A stretch of DNA of 64,000 bases, taken from Pedobacter sp. Bi126 (GTDB lineage: Bacteria > Bacteroidota > Bacteroidia > Sphingobacteriales > Sphingobacteriaceae). Position numbers and translations under genes: made by a program. The stretch covers positions 310,001-374,000 of the forward strand of contig NZ_CAKKMS010000004.1 in the NCBI RefSeq assembly GCF_918698245.1. Direction: 5' to 3'. Of this stretch, positions 44,442-53,062 are shown one piece after another. The notes under the pieces were generated by a model that saw only the letters and a list, made by a program, of their open reading frames with translations, made no database searches and was not told where the DNA came from. Position 1 is the first letter of the stretch, and every line of letters begins with the position of its first letter.

Positions 44442-46355
44442 ATGAGCTTAAAAATAAATATTGCTGTTTCTATAATTTCCATATGCATTGTCTCATCCTG
44501 TAGGCCAAAAAAAACGCCGAAAAGCGATATCAAAAACCTACAGGTTAATACCGTTACAGAAAAGGATTACCTGCAAAAAATATTCGATTTGGATACAGTG
44601 CCAACCGGTAAGGTCAAAATGGCCATTATCCTAAAAGAAGATCATGTTTTTAAGCATGATGCCCACTACAATACCAACCCATTTTATCATTATTTTAAGG
44701 CAAGAGCTTATGAATTAGAAAGAAAAACAGATAGCGCCATAATTGCCTACAAAAAAATGAAAATCAAAAGGAAATGGGATGATATCGATTTGCTTAAAAC
44801 TTGTAGCATAGTTGACCATACTATAAATAACAGCGTAATGGTAGAGGCTGTATTGATGAGTCAGATTGTTGCTGCCACGAAAATAGCCGAACGTAAAAAG
44901 AGCAAACTGGTTTACAAGTATTACGATTTATTAGCAAAAGCCTATTACCAGAACCAAAACAATAAACAAGCACTTTATTATTCGGAACTTTACTACCAAC
45001 ACCATCCGCATAAATGGCACAGGGTCGTTAAGCAACGCTATTACGATATTTGTTTTTTGTTGGCGTCCAGGCTTCAGGATTATAAAAAGATGGCTAGTTA
45101 CAATACTAAAGCCCGCCTTTTGGCTAAAACTATTCCCGATAGCATGGCCCTGGCCCGTACGTATGATAATGAATCGCAGATTTATGCCCTGCAAAAAGAT
45201 TACCGCAATGCTTTGGCAAGTAGTAAAATCTACTTTAATTATTTAGCTAAGATAAATATGCTACATGATGTTGCCTTCAATAATCTGGCAAAAAGCTATT
45301 TAAATGTCAATCAACCAGATAGTGCCATATTTTATTTGAAAAAAGGTATGGAGCTGGCCAAAAGTAACAACCCCGCAAAGCAGAAAAGTTATTTGTACAA
45401 GGGATTAATTGATGCCTATGCCATGAAGGGCGATTATAAACAAGCATTTAATGTTGCCCTTAAGGCCCACGCTATAGAAATAGAAGATTTAAAAGCTATT
45501 GATGTTGTTAAAATCCAAGAATTGCACGAAAAATACGAAGCAGGAAAAAAAGATCAGGATATTGCGGTTTTAAAAAGTAAAAACCAACTCAGCGAAAGTA
45601 TTATCCGCCAGCAGAAATGGCTGATTTTTTCAGTCCTTATAGTGTTTTTAGGAACAATCGCATTAATTTACACCATATATAGACAGCGTAGTTTAAAAGA
45701 GAAGAACAAGTTATTGCGCAGCGAAAACCAAAGGCTAAACATAGAGCAAAAATTGTTACAGGCACAATTAAATCCGCATTTTGTTTTCAATGCCATAGCC
45801 AATCTGCAAAGCCTTATCGCATCGGGCGATACTTCCGAATCGGTACGTTACCTTTCTTTTTTCTCTAAATTGCTGCGCAATGTGTTGGAGCAAAGCCGGA
45901 GAGATTTTATACCTATAGATGAAGAAATTGCATCATTGCACAATTATATGCAGCTACAGCAAATGCGTTATCACCATCTTTTTGATTACGAGATTGTAGC
46001 TGATGAGCTGGATACAGAATCAACACTTATTCCACCTATGCTTGTGCAACCGTTTATAGAAAACGCCATTGAACACGGTTTTAGGAACATCCGGTATAAA
46101 GGTATGCTGAAAATTCAGTTTAAATTGGCCAATGAACAATTATTGATCACGGTAGACGATAATGGAAGCGGCATTACAAACAAAGGCAAGTTGCAGTCAG
46201 GTAAAACCTCGTTGGCACAGGTCATACTAAAACAAAGATTACAGGCATTGTTTAAACTAGACTGTCAACAGGCTAATTTTGCTATTGTAGATAAAAAAAT
46301 AAATAACGATAAAGGTGTAAAAGTCCAGATCACTATTCCAGCGGTATATGAATAA
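44442..46355 (+). CDS. TPR-containing LytS-type sensor histidine kinase
   Basis: 637 residues. N-terminal lipobox-like stretch IISICIVSSC, so possibly lipid-anchored or secreted N-terminus. Then about eight TPR-like helical repeats (about 60-370, e.g. NNKQALYYSELYYQHHP), a coiled coil, one membrane helix (WLIFSVLIVFLGTIALIYTIY, about 388-408), a second coiled coil, and the His_kinase core with LNPHFVFNAIANLQSLI and PPMLVQPFIENAIEHGF. It would sense an extracytoplasmic signal through the TPR region and phosphorylate the overlapping LytTR regulator. Divergent from the small secreted-protein operon, which is its likely target and perhaps signal source. Confidence 0.93.
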   Translation: MSLKINIAVSIISICIVSSCRPKKTPKSDIKNLQVNTVTEKDYLQKIFDLDTVPTGKVKMAIILKEDHVFKHDAHYNTNPFYHYFKARAYELERKTDSAIIAYKKMKIKRKWDDIDLLKTCSIVDHTINNSVMVEAVLMSQIVAATKIAERKKSKLVYKYYDLLAKAYYQNQNNKQALYYSELYYQHHPHKWHRVVKQRYYDICFLLASRLQDYKKMASYNTKARLLAKTIPDSMALARTYDNESQIYALQKDYRNALASSKIYFNYLAKINMLHDVAFNNLAKSYLNVNQPDSAIFYLKKGMELAKSNNPAKQKSYLYKGLIDAYAMKGDYKQAFNVALKAHAIEIEDLKAIDVVKIQELHEKYEAGKKDQDIAVLKSKNQLSESIIRQQKWLIFSVLIVFLGTIALIYTIYRQRSLKEKNKLLRSENQRLNIEQKLLQAQLNPHFVFNAIANLQSLIASGDTSESVRYLSFFSKLLRNVLEQSRRDFIPIDEEIASLHNYMQLQQMRYHHLFDYEIVADELDTESTLIPPMLVQPFIENAIEHGFRNIRYKGMLKIQFKLANEQLLITVDDNGSGITNKGKLQSGKTSLAQVILKQRLQALFKLDCQQANFAIVDKKINNDKGVKVQITIPAVYE

Positions 46356-47109
46356 AAACGGGATGAAACTTTATATTCTTGAAGATGAGGTGCTCATATT
46401 GCAGCACTTGTTGCAAATATTGCAAAAAATCAGTTTTCTTCAGGTTGTTGGCCACTCGGCCTATGTTGCAGCGGCATCAAAAGAAATTCCGCTTTTAAAG
46501 CCTGATGTCGTTTTGGCCGATATCAGGCTTAAAGACGGTGATAGCTTTACGCTGTTTAATAATATTGATATTGAAGATTTCCAGCTTGTATTTCTTACAG
46601 CTTACGATCAATATGCCATACAGGCGCTTAATTTAGGGGCTTTTGCCTACCTGTTAAAACCTATTGAGGATGATGCTTTAGCTGTAACATTAAAAAAGTG
46701 CTACCATCACCGTGAGCAAGAGCTATTTAATAAACAACAGCTGCAAATAGCCCGTAGCCATTATTTAGAAAATGGTATAAATAACAGCAAGCGTATAGCC
46801 TTAAAAAGTTTAGAATATATAGAAATTGTTTTAATAGAAGATATTATGTACTGCCAAAGCGATAAAGGGTATACCACTTTCTATTTAAAAGATAAACGCG
46901 AAATTCTGGTTTCTAAAGGATTAAAGGAATACGAACTGATGTTATTGCCAATGGGTTTTGTTCGATGCCATCAATCTTACCTCATTAACTTTAATTATGT
47001 AAAGAAATATTTTCGGGAAGGCTTTTTGCAAATGTACGATAGTAGCCAAATTCCGGTTTCTAGCCGTAAACGGGAAGAAGTGCTTAAATATTTGCAAAAT
47101 ATCTCTTAA
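46348..47109 (+). CDS. LytTR family response regulator
   Basis: 253 residues. Receiver domain with MKLYILEDEVLIL, Asp in DVVLADIRLKDGDSF, and FLTAYDQYAIQAL / AYLLKPIEDD. C-terminal LytTR domain (about 150-250) with ILVSKGLKEYELML and FVRCHQSYLINFNYVKK. Its ATG overlaps the kinase stop by eight bases, so the pair is translationally coupled. Predicted to bind the 21-bp-phased repeats in the divergent region. Confidence 0.94.
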   Translation: MNKNGMKLYILEDEVLILQHLLQILQKISFLQVVGHSAYVAAASKEIPLLKPDVVLADIRLKDGDSFTLFNNIDIEDFQLVFLTAYDQYAIQALNLGAFAYLLKPIEDDALAVTLKKCYHHREQELFNKQQLQIARSHYLENGINNSKRIALKSLEYIEIVLIEDIMYCQSDKGYTTFYLKDKREILVSKGLKEYELMLLPMGFVRCHQSYLINFNYVKKYFREGFLQMYDSSQIPVSSRKREEVLKYLQNIS

Positions 47110-47146
47110 TGGTTTAAGGTTTTTAATGGGAACCATTTTGTTTTTA
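47108..47146 (+). terminator. Possible terminator after the second two-component system
   Basis: AATGGTT / AACCATT 7-bp stem with a 16-base loop, followed by TTGTTTTT. It overlaps the stop codon. Confidence 0.45.
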
Positions 47147-47324
47147 CAGGCGTTTGGTTCAAAAATACTGTTAGTCTTTTCCAAATTGAAATCTGTTTTT
47201 GTTAGTCTAGTGTATTAGTTGGCCGTTTATATGAATTGCCCTCCTGAACGCAATGAAGGATCTTTTATGCAGACCTTAGTGAAAATGGCTTTGTGAGATT
47301 GTAACGTCAGTGGTTCTTCTGTTA

Positions 47325-47399
47325 GGGATTCTTCACTGTGTTCAGAATGACAGATTTTATAGGATGTCATTATCGGGAGGAACGACGAAGCAATCCTAC
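47325..47399. repeat. Palindromic intergenic repeat units (GTCATTGC...GAAGCAATC family)
   Basis: Part of the 47110-47471 gap, which has no gene. GGATTCTTCACTGTGTTCAGAATGACA-type unit at about 47329-47352, then GTCATTATCGGGAGGAACGA continuing to GAAGCAATC at 47366-47393. Related units occur at about 16971, 52795, 52853 and 55054. Confidence 0.6.
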
Positions 47400-47471
47400 T
47401 ATTATTTATTTCTCAGAAAAACGATTTCTCAGAATGGTTAGTGATTAATCTATACGGATCGTCAAAGACAT

Positions 47472-48449
47472 TTATTTAAGCGAAACAATTACCTTTTTGA
47501 TTTCGCTTAAATCATTCATTTCAAAATTTGATGATTGTGGATAAAAACGCTGGTAAATGATTTTATCGTCTTTGCTATCATAAACACTGATTATTTTATC
47601 ATTAGAACGTTGAGTGTAAACTACATACTTAATATTCGTTTCAGTATTCAAAATTAAACTATCCAATTCCTTGTACGATACAAATTTGAGTTTATAATTA
47701 TAAGGTTCTAAAACTACCCCCGATTGAGGCAAAAGAGCCAGTTTGGACGAGAATACCTGCTTAATATACTCAGGCACATACAGCGTTTCTTTTGTTAATT
47801 CTGGTAAACGGACCTTATTGTAAAACTGGTAATCTAAATTACAATCCTTGTTTGCGAGCAATCCATCATTAATCTGTTTTAAATAACCCATTAAAAACCC
47901 TGGCGACCAGTTTAGGAAACTAGACTTGTTGTAGAAGTTTGATAAAATATTATTTTTTATACTTCTTTTTGTGCCATATTGTTGATCCTGTGTTTGAACC
48001 AGCAGATTTGTGTTCCAATCAGCAAAAAGTGTAACTGTTGCCAATATACTTTCTTCCTTTACCTTAGGTTTTTTAGATGGCGTAATTAATTTTAGCGCAT
48101 AAACGATATTTACATTGGTTGTACTGTCTAGCTTTTCGGCATAACCATCAAAATAAAAAAAAGAGTAATTTGAAAGCGTATCGTAACGGGCAAGCTCTTC
48201 GGGTTTAATAATTTTATAAGGTGTAATGGTCCAGTTTTTTTTAATGGCCCGATCAAATTTTTCCAATTCAGCATAATCCGTATACTGTAAAGTAAACAAG
48301 GTTGTTGTTTTTTTAAATGTCTCTAATTTTTGACTGTTTAAAAGAGCAGCTCCGAAATAAGATACCTGACTTTTACAAATTGTAGCCCATAAAATAAATA
48401 GGCTAAATAAGAGAATTCCTCTAGCTTTTAACATATTAAGTGTTTTCAT
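47472..48449 (-). CDS. Hypothetical secreted protein, 325 aa
   Basis: I do not recognise this protein. 325 residues with a signal peptide ending ICKSQ; the ATG at 48434 (MLKARGILLF) is an equally possible start. The mature part has no Cys-rich or repeat region. It contains FTLQYTDYAELEKFDRAIKKNW and YSFFYFDGYAEKLD near the start, LNWSPGFLMGYLKQIND in the middle, and ends in short beta-like segments. Single gene, divergent from the MarR gene. Probably periplasmic or outer-membrane associated. Confidence 0.75.
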   Translation of the reverse strand: MKTLNMLKARGILLFSLFILWATICKSQVSYFGAALLNSQKLETFKKTTTLFTLQYTDYAELEKFDRAIKKNWTITPYKIIKPEELARYDTLSNYSFFYFDGYAEKLDSTTNVNIVYALKLITPSKKPKVKEESILATVTLFADWNTNLLVQTQDQQYGTKRSIKNNILSNFYNKSSFLNWSPGFLMGYLKQINDGLLANKDCNLDYQFYNKVRLPELTKETLYVPEYIKQVFSSKLALLPQSGVVLEPYNYKLKFVSYKELDSLILNTETNIKYVVYTQRSNDKIISVYDSKDDKIIYQRFYPQSSNFEMNDLSEIKKVIVSLK

Positions 48450-48501
48450 TTTGTGTTTGACTATGATAAGAAAAATTTGACAAATATTTTGAATTTTTCT
48501 A

Positions 48502-48532
48502 TTGCATTAACAAAATACATTCATTAGCTTTG
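48502..48532 (+). promoter_or_regulatory. Promoter of the marR-fad region
   Basis: TTG at 48502-48504, 20-base spacer, TAGCTTTG at 48525-48532 (exact TAnnTTTG). It lies 28 bases before the MarR ATG at 48560. Confidence 0.7.
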
Positions 48533-48559
48533 TTATGCAAGCATAATAAATTAGCAAAA

Positions 48560-48994
48560 ATGAAACAACAACAAACCATAGATTACCACGTTAAGTTTGC
48601 CTGGCAAAATATGTTTAATAAGTACAATCAAATGGCATCTGGTTTTGGGATTACCCAGGCCATTGGTTATATGCTTATTAATATAGATGATGCCGAGGGA
48701 ACTGCGGTTTCAAATTTAGCTGGCTTACTTGGGGTGAAAGCAACCAGTTTATCCCGTATGTTAAATAATATGGAAGAGGCCAACCTCATTTATCGTGAAA
48801 CATCTGCAGGCGATAAACGATCGGTAAAGGTTTTTCTAACTGATTTCGGTAAAGAGAAAAAACAATTGGCCAAAGGTGTTGTTCGAAAATTTAATGAATA
48901 TCTCGATGAGCATTTCTCTAAAAAGGAGAAAGAGACTTTTATTAACCTATTGATCAAACTAAATGATATCACTGTAGCCTATACTGTTGATTAA
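48560..48994 (+). CDS. MarR family transcriptional regulator
   Basis: 144 residues from ATG 48560 (MKQQQTIDYHVKFAW); a TTG-started extension from 48530 would overlap the promoter. Winged helix-turn-helix: GTAVSNLAGLLGVKATSLSRMLNNMEEANLIYRETSAGDKRSVKVFLTDFG-like order with wing residues GDKRS, typical of MarR. Located 76 bases before fadN on the same strand, so it probably senses acyl-CoA or a related ligand and controls the fad genes and itself. Confidence 0.93.
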   Translation: MKQQQTIDYHVKFAWQNMFNKYNQMASGFGITQAIGYMLINIDDAEGTAVSNLAGLLGVKATSLSRMLNNMEEANLIYRETSAGDKRSVKVFLTDFGKEKKQLAKGVVRKFNEYLDEHFSKKEKETFINLLIKLNDITVAYTVD

Positions 48995-49070
48995 CAAATA
49001 TAATAATCAAATCTGTTTGGTAGGTTGCTGCATACATGGTACTATCAGACTAATGAAAAGCAAATAGATA

Positions 49071-51476
49071 ATGAAACGAAGCATTAATAAAGTTGCAGTT
49101 TTAGGTTCGGGTATTATGGGGTCGCGTATTGCATGCCACTTCGCCAATATTGGTGTAGAGGTATTGTTATTAGATATTGCCCCGAAAGAGCTAAGTCCCG
49201 AAGAACAGGCAAAAGGATTAACACTGGATAACCCAGCTGTAAAAAATCGGATTGTTAATACAGCTTTGCAAACGGCTGTAAAAACAAATCCATCTCCAGT
49301 TTATAGCAAAAAGGCACTAAATAAGATCAAAACTGGAAATTTCGACGATGATATGCCGAAAATTGCCGGTTACGATTGGGTAATTGAAGTTGTGGTCGAA
49401 AATCTTGATATCAAGAAAAAAGTTTTCGAGCAGGTAGAGCAGTTCCGTAAACCCGGCACATTGATTACCTCGAATACTTCTGGTATTCCAATTCACTTAA
49501 TGGCTGAAGGAAGGACTGATGATTTTAAATCGCATTTCTGCGGAACACACTTTTTTAATCCGCCCCGCTATTTAAAATTATTGGAGGTTATCCCTACGCC
49601 GCATACGCAACCTGAAATTGTTGATTTTCTGATGCATTATGGCGATAAGTTTTTAGGAAAAACAACTGTTTTATGTAAAGATACCCCGGCTTTTATCGCC
49701 AATCGTGTAGGTGTTTATTCCATCATGGCACTTTTGCATCTAGTTGAAAAATTGGATCTGACAGTAGAAGAGGTTGATAAATTTACCGGACCAGCCTTGG
49801 GTAGACCAAAATCGGCTACTTTCCGTACTTCGGATGTGGTGGGTTTAGATACCATGATCAAAGTAGCAAAAGGACTTTACGATAATTGTCCGGATGATAA
49901 AGCACATGATTTGTTTAAACTTCCAGTATACGTGCAAAAAATGGAAGAGAACAAATGGCTTGGCGACAAAACCAAACAGGGTTTCTATAAAAAGACAAAA
50001 ACTGCTGATGGTAAAACCGAAATCCTTGCGCTTGATTTAAAAACTTTAGAATACAAACCACAGCAAAAAGTAAAATCGGCTACCTTAGAAATGACTAAGC
50101 CGGTTGAAAATCTTCGTGAACGCATGAAGATTTTTGCAAAGGGAAAAGATAAGGCAGGCGAATTGTTCCGCCATTCTTCATTTGGTTTATTTGAATATGT
50201 ATCAGATAGGATTCCAGAAATTTCTGACGAACTCTATCGTATCGATGATGCCATGCGTGCAGGTTTCGGTTGGGAACTTGGTCCCTTCGAACTTTGGGAT
50301 GCAGTTGGCGTAAAAGAAGCCATCGAAGGGATGGAGCAATATGGCAATAAAGCTGCGGCTTGGGTGCATGAAATGCTCGATGCCGGGAATACTTCATTCT
50401 ATAAAGTAGAAAATGGCGTTAAAAAATATTACGATATCCCTTCAAAAAGTTATAAAGCCTTACCGGGAACGGATGAGTTTATCATTTTAGATAACCTCCG
50501 CGAAAATAAAACCCTTTGGAAAAACTCAGGTGTTTCCATTATCGATCTGGGCGATGGCATTCTGAATGTAGAATTCCATACCAAAATGAATACCATTGGC
50601 GGTGATGTGATTTCGGGTATCAACAAAGCGATTGATATGGCCGAGAAAGATTACCGTGGTTTGGTAATCGGCAATGATGGTGCAAACTTCTCTGCCGGGG
50701 CAAATGTTGGGATGATTTTTATGATGGCGGTAGAGCAGGAGTGGGATGAATTGAATATGGCGATCAGAATGTTCCAGAATACTTCGATGCGCATCCGTTA
50801 TTCTTCTATTCCGGTTGTGGTTGCCCCACATAATTTAACCCTGGGCGGTGGTTGCGAGTTTAGTTTACATGCCGATCATGTTCAGCTCTCTGCCGAAACT
50901 TATATGGGTTTGGTTGAGTTTGGTGTTGGCGTTATCCCTGGTGGTGGCGGAACAAAAGAATTTGCTTTGCGTGCTTCTGATGAGTATAAAGATGATCAGA
51001 TTGTGCAAAATGCCCTGAAAGACCGTTTCTTAACCATCGGAATGGCGAAAGTTTCTACTTCTGGTTACGAGGCTTATGAACTGGGCTATCTGCAAAAAGA
51101 CAAATTCTCCATCTCGATGAACCGGAACCGCTTATTGGCCGATGCTAAAGCTAAAGCAATAGAATTGGCTGATGCTGGTTATACAAAACCCGTGCAACGG
51201 AACGATATTAAAGTGCTAGGAAAGCAAGGTTTGGGAATTGTTTATGCAGGTGCAAATAGCATGTATGCAGGGCATTTCATTTCCGAGCACGATAAAAAAA
51301 TATCCGAAAAATTAGGTTATGTGATGTGTGGCGGCGACTTATCGGCTCCAACAGATGTAACAGAGCAATATTTATTGGATCTGGAAAGAGAAGCATTTTT
51401 ATCACTTGCAGGTGAGCGGAAATCGTTAGAGCGGATTCAAAGCATTATTACCAAGGGGAAACCGTTGAGGAATTAG
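49071..51476 (+). CDS. fadN: 3-hydroxyacyl-CoA dehydrogenase / enoyl-CoA hydratase (FadN-type)
   Basis: 801 residues with dehydrogenase first and hydratase last, the order of Bacillus FadN rather than E. coli FadB. NAD-binding VAVLGSGIMGSRIACHFANIG at residue 8, SNTSGIPI and HFFNPPRYLKLLEV in the dehydrogenase. C-terminal crotonase domain (about 500-720) with ANFSAGANVGM, LGGGCEFSLHADH and FGVGVIPGGGGTKEF. It carries out the second and third beta-oxidation steps. Followed by thiolase and acyl-CoA dehydrogenase in fadNAE order. Confidence 0.95.
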   Translation: MKRSINKVAVLGSGIMGSRIACHFANIGVEVLLLDIAPKELSPEEQAKGLTLDNPAVKNRIVNTALQTAVKTNPSPVYSKKALNKIKTGNFDDDMPKIAGYDWVIEVVVENLDIKKKVFEQVEQFRKPGTLITSNTSGIPIHLMAEGRTDDFKSHFCGTHFFNPPRYLKLLEVIPTPHTQPEIVDFLMHYGDKFLGKTTVLCKDTPAFIANRVGVYSIMALLHLVEKLDLTVEEVDKFTGPALGRPKSATFRTSDVVGLDTMIKVAKGLYDNCPDDKAHDLFKLPVYVQKMEENKWLGDKTKQGFYKKTKTADGKTEILALDLKTLEYKPQQKVKSATLEMTKPVENLRERMKIFAKGKDKAGELFRHSSFGLFEYVSDRIPEISDELYRIDDAMRAGFGWELGPFELWDAVGVKEAIEGMEQYGNKAAAWVHEMLDAGNTSFYKVENGVKKYYDIPSKSYKALPGTDEFIILDNLRENKTLWKNSGVSIIDLGDGILNVEFHTKMNTIGGDVISGINKAIDMAEKDYRGLVIGNDGANFSAGANVGMIFMMAVEQEWDELNMAIRMFQNTSMRIRYSSIPVVVAPHNLTLGGGCEFSLHADHVQLSAETYMGLVEFGVGVIPGGGGTKEFALRASDEYKDDQIVQNALKDRFLTIGMAKVSTSGYEAYELGYLQKDKFSISMNRNRLLADAKAKAIELADAGYTKPVQRNDIKVLGKQGLGIVYAGANSMYAGHFISEHDKKISEKLGYVMCGGDLSAPTDVTEQYLLDLEREAFLSLAGERKSLERIQSIITKGKPLRN

Positions 51477-51500
51477 TGAGTTAAATGTTTAGATATGAGT

Positions 51501-51589
51501 ATCAAGTATCAAGATACGAATGTTGAATAAAGTTTTACTTACATTAATAACAAATAAAACAATGCGAGGATTAGGTCTTGATACTTGAT
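51501..51589. repeat. Inverted repeat in the fadN-fadA gap
   Basis: ATCAAGTATCAAGA (51501-51514) and its exact reverse complement TCTTGATACTTGAT (51576-51589), 61 bases apart. The right arm runs into the GATACTAAAACA leader of fadA. Looks like a small mobile or REP-type unit inserted within the operon. Confidence 0.7.
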
Positions 51590-51593
51590 TCTG

Positions 51594-51618
51594 GCTACTA
51601 GATACTAAAACAATGGAA
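51594..51618 (+). repeat. 25-bp leader repeat, fadA copy
   Basis: Begins GCTACTAGATACTAAAACA and runs through the ATG to GAA; identical over 25 bases to 53038-53062 at the fadE start. It covers the ribosome-binding and start-codon region of both genes. Confidence 0.85.
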
Positions 51619-52788
51619 GCATATATTATAGCCGGATATCGTACAGCAGTGGGCAAAGCGCCCCGTGGCGTATTCCGTTTTACAAGAGCTGATGATTTAG
51701 CCGCAGAAGTAATCAGGGCTTTAGTGGCATCGGTTCCGAATTTAGATAACGAACAGATTGATGATGTAATTGTGGGTAACGCTACTCCAGAAGCAGAGCA
51801 AGGCTTAAATATTGGCCGTATGATTTCGCTAATGGGGTTGGATACTGATAAAGTTCCTGGTGTTACGGTAAACCGCTATTGTGCATCGGGTTTAGATACC
51901 ATTGCTACAGCAGTTGCCAAAATTAAGGCTGGCATGGCCGATTGCATTATTGCAGGTGGTGTAGAGGTGATGAGTGGAATGCCTTTTGGAGGTTGGAAGC
52001 TTGTACCAAATGCGGAGGTTGCAAAAAACAATCCAGACTGGTATTGGGGTATGGGCTTAACCGCCGAGGCAGTAGCTAAAGAATATAATGTGAGCCGTGA
52101 AGATCAAGATGCTTTTTCGTTAAAATCTCATGAAAAAGCCATTCACGCTATAAAAAACGGTCATTTAAAAGACGGTATTCTACCTATCACAGTAAACGAA
52201 AATTACCTCGATGCCAACCTTAAAAAGAAAACCCGTTCTTACGTGGTTGATACCGATGAGGGCCCACGAGCAGATACTACTTTAGATAAGTTGGCGAAAT
52301 TAAAACCCGTATTCGATGCTGTTGGAAGTGTAACCGCGGGTAATTCATCGCAAACATCTGATGGGGCAGCTTTTGTGCTAGTGGTGTCTGAAAAGAAAAT
52401 GAAAGAATTAAACGCAGAACCGATTGCCAGGTTGGTAAGTTACGGTGTCGCAGGAGTTCCGCCACGCATTATGGGGATTGGCCCAATTGAGGCAATTCCA
52501 AAAGCATTGAAACAAGCGGGTTTGAAAAAAGAAGATATCGATTTAATCGAACTGAACGAAGCTTTTGCCTCACAGTCGTTAGCCGTAATCAGAACACTGG
52601 ATTTAAATCCAGATGTAATTAATGTAAATGGTGGTGCAATTGCATTAGGGCATCCGTTGGGCTGTACAGGAGCAAAACTTACCGTACAGATTATGAATGA
52701 GCTAAAAAGACAGAACAAAAAGTACGGAATGGTAACCATGTGCGTAGGAACCGGGCAAGGTGCAGCGGGGATTTTTGAACTATTTTAG
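51613..52788 (+). CDS. fadA: Acetyl-CoA acyltransferase (thiolase)
   Basis: 391 residues, standard thiolase length. Nucleophile Cys in GVTVNRYCASGLDTIATAVAK, substrate segment GGVEVMSGMPFGGWK, NEAFASQSL, GGAIALGHPLGCTGA with catalytic His, and CVGTGQGAAGIFE with the second Cys. It cleaves 3-ketoacyl-CoA in the last step of beta-oxidation. Start ATG at 51613 inside the 25-bp leader repeat. Confidence 0.96.
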   Translation: MEAYIIAGYRTAVGKAPRGVFRFTRADDLAAEVIRALVASVPNLDNEQIDDVIVGNATPEAEQGLNIGRMISLMGLDTDKVPGVTVNRYCASGLDTIATAVAKIKAGMADCIIAGGVEVMSGMPFGGWKLVPNAEVAKNNPDWYWGMGLTAEAVAKEYNVSREDQDAFSLKSHEKAIHAIKNGHLKDGILPITVNENYLDANLKKKTRSYVVDTDEGPRADTTLDKLAKLKPVFDAVGSVTAGNSSQTSDGAAFVLVVSEKKMKELNAEPIARLVSYGVAGVPPRIMGIGPIEAIPKALKQAGLKKEDIDLIELNEAFASQSLAVIRTLDLNPDVINVNGGAIALGHPLGCTGAKLTVQIMNELKRQNKKYGMVTMCVGTGQGAAGIFELF

Positions 52789-52794
52789 GCAGAT

Positions 52795-52878
52795 CGTCAT
52801 TTCGAGGCACTAAGCAATCTTAATGCTTTGTGTTGATAATAGGGACAGTTGTGTGATTGCGAGGCACGAAGCAATCAC
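52795..52878. repeat. Two palindromic repeat units (CGTCATT..GAGGCAC.AAGCAATC)
   Basis: Unit 1 at 52795-52821 (CGTCATTTCGAGGCACTAAG, then CAATC). Unit 2 at 52853-52878 with perfect arms GTGATTGC / GCAATCAC. Same family as at 47366 and 55054. Confidence 0.75.
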
Positions 52879-52905
52879 AACCGAGTAAGGCAAATGCTAA
52901 GAGCG

Positions 52906-52988
52906 ATCGTCACCCCGAATTTATTTCGGGGTCTTAATTACAAAGTGGCTTAGCATGAAAGATGCTGAAATAAATTCAGCATGACGAT
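52906..52988. repeat. 83-bp MITE-like inverted repeat
   Basis: Outer arms ATCGTCA (52906) and TGACGAT (to 52988). Inside each arm is a smaller palindrome: CCCCGAATTTATTTCGGGG on the left, ATGCTGAAATAAATTCAGCAT on the right. The arms resemble each other in inverted orientation (CGAATTTATTTC / GAAATAAATTC). Confidence 0.75.
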
Positions 52989-53037
52989 GCGGCAAGAAGA
53001 ATGAACAAAAAATGAAAATTAAGCGATTTCAATTGTC

Positions 53038-53062
53038 GCTACTAGATACTAAAACAATGGAA
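53038..53062 (+). repeat. 25-bp leader repeat, fadE copy
   Basis: Same 25 bases as 51594-51618, ending in the fadE start ATGGAA. Supports ATG 53057 as the real start. Confidence 0.85.

Noticed and set aside
48530..48559. TTG start adding 10 residues to the MarR protein
   Set aside because: It would start inside the -7 promoter box; ATG 48560 fits the family start.
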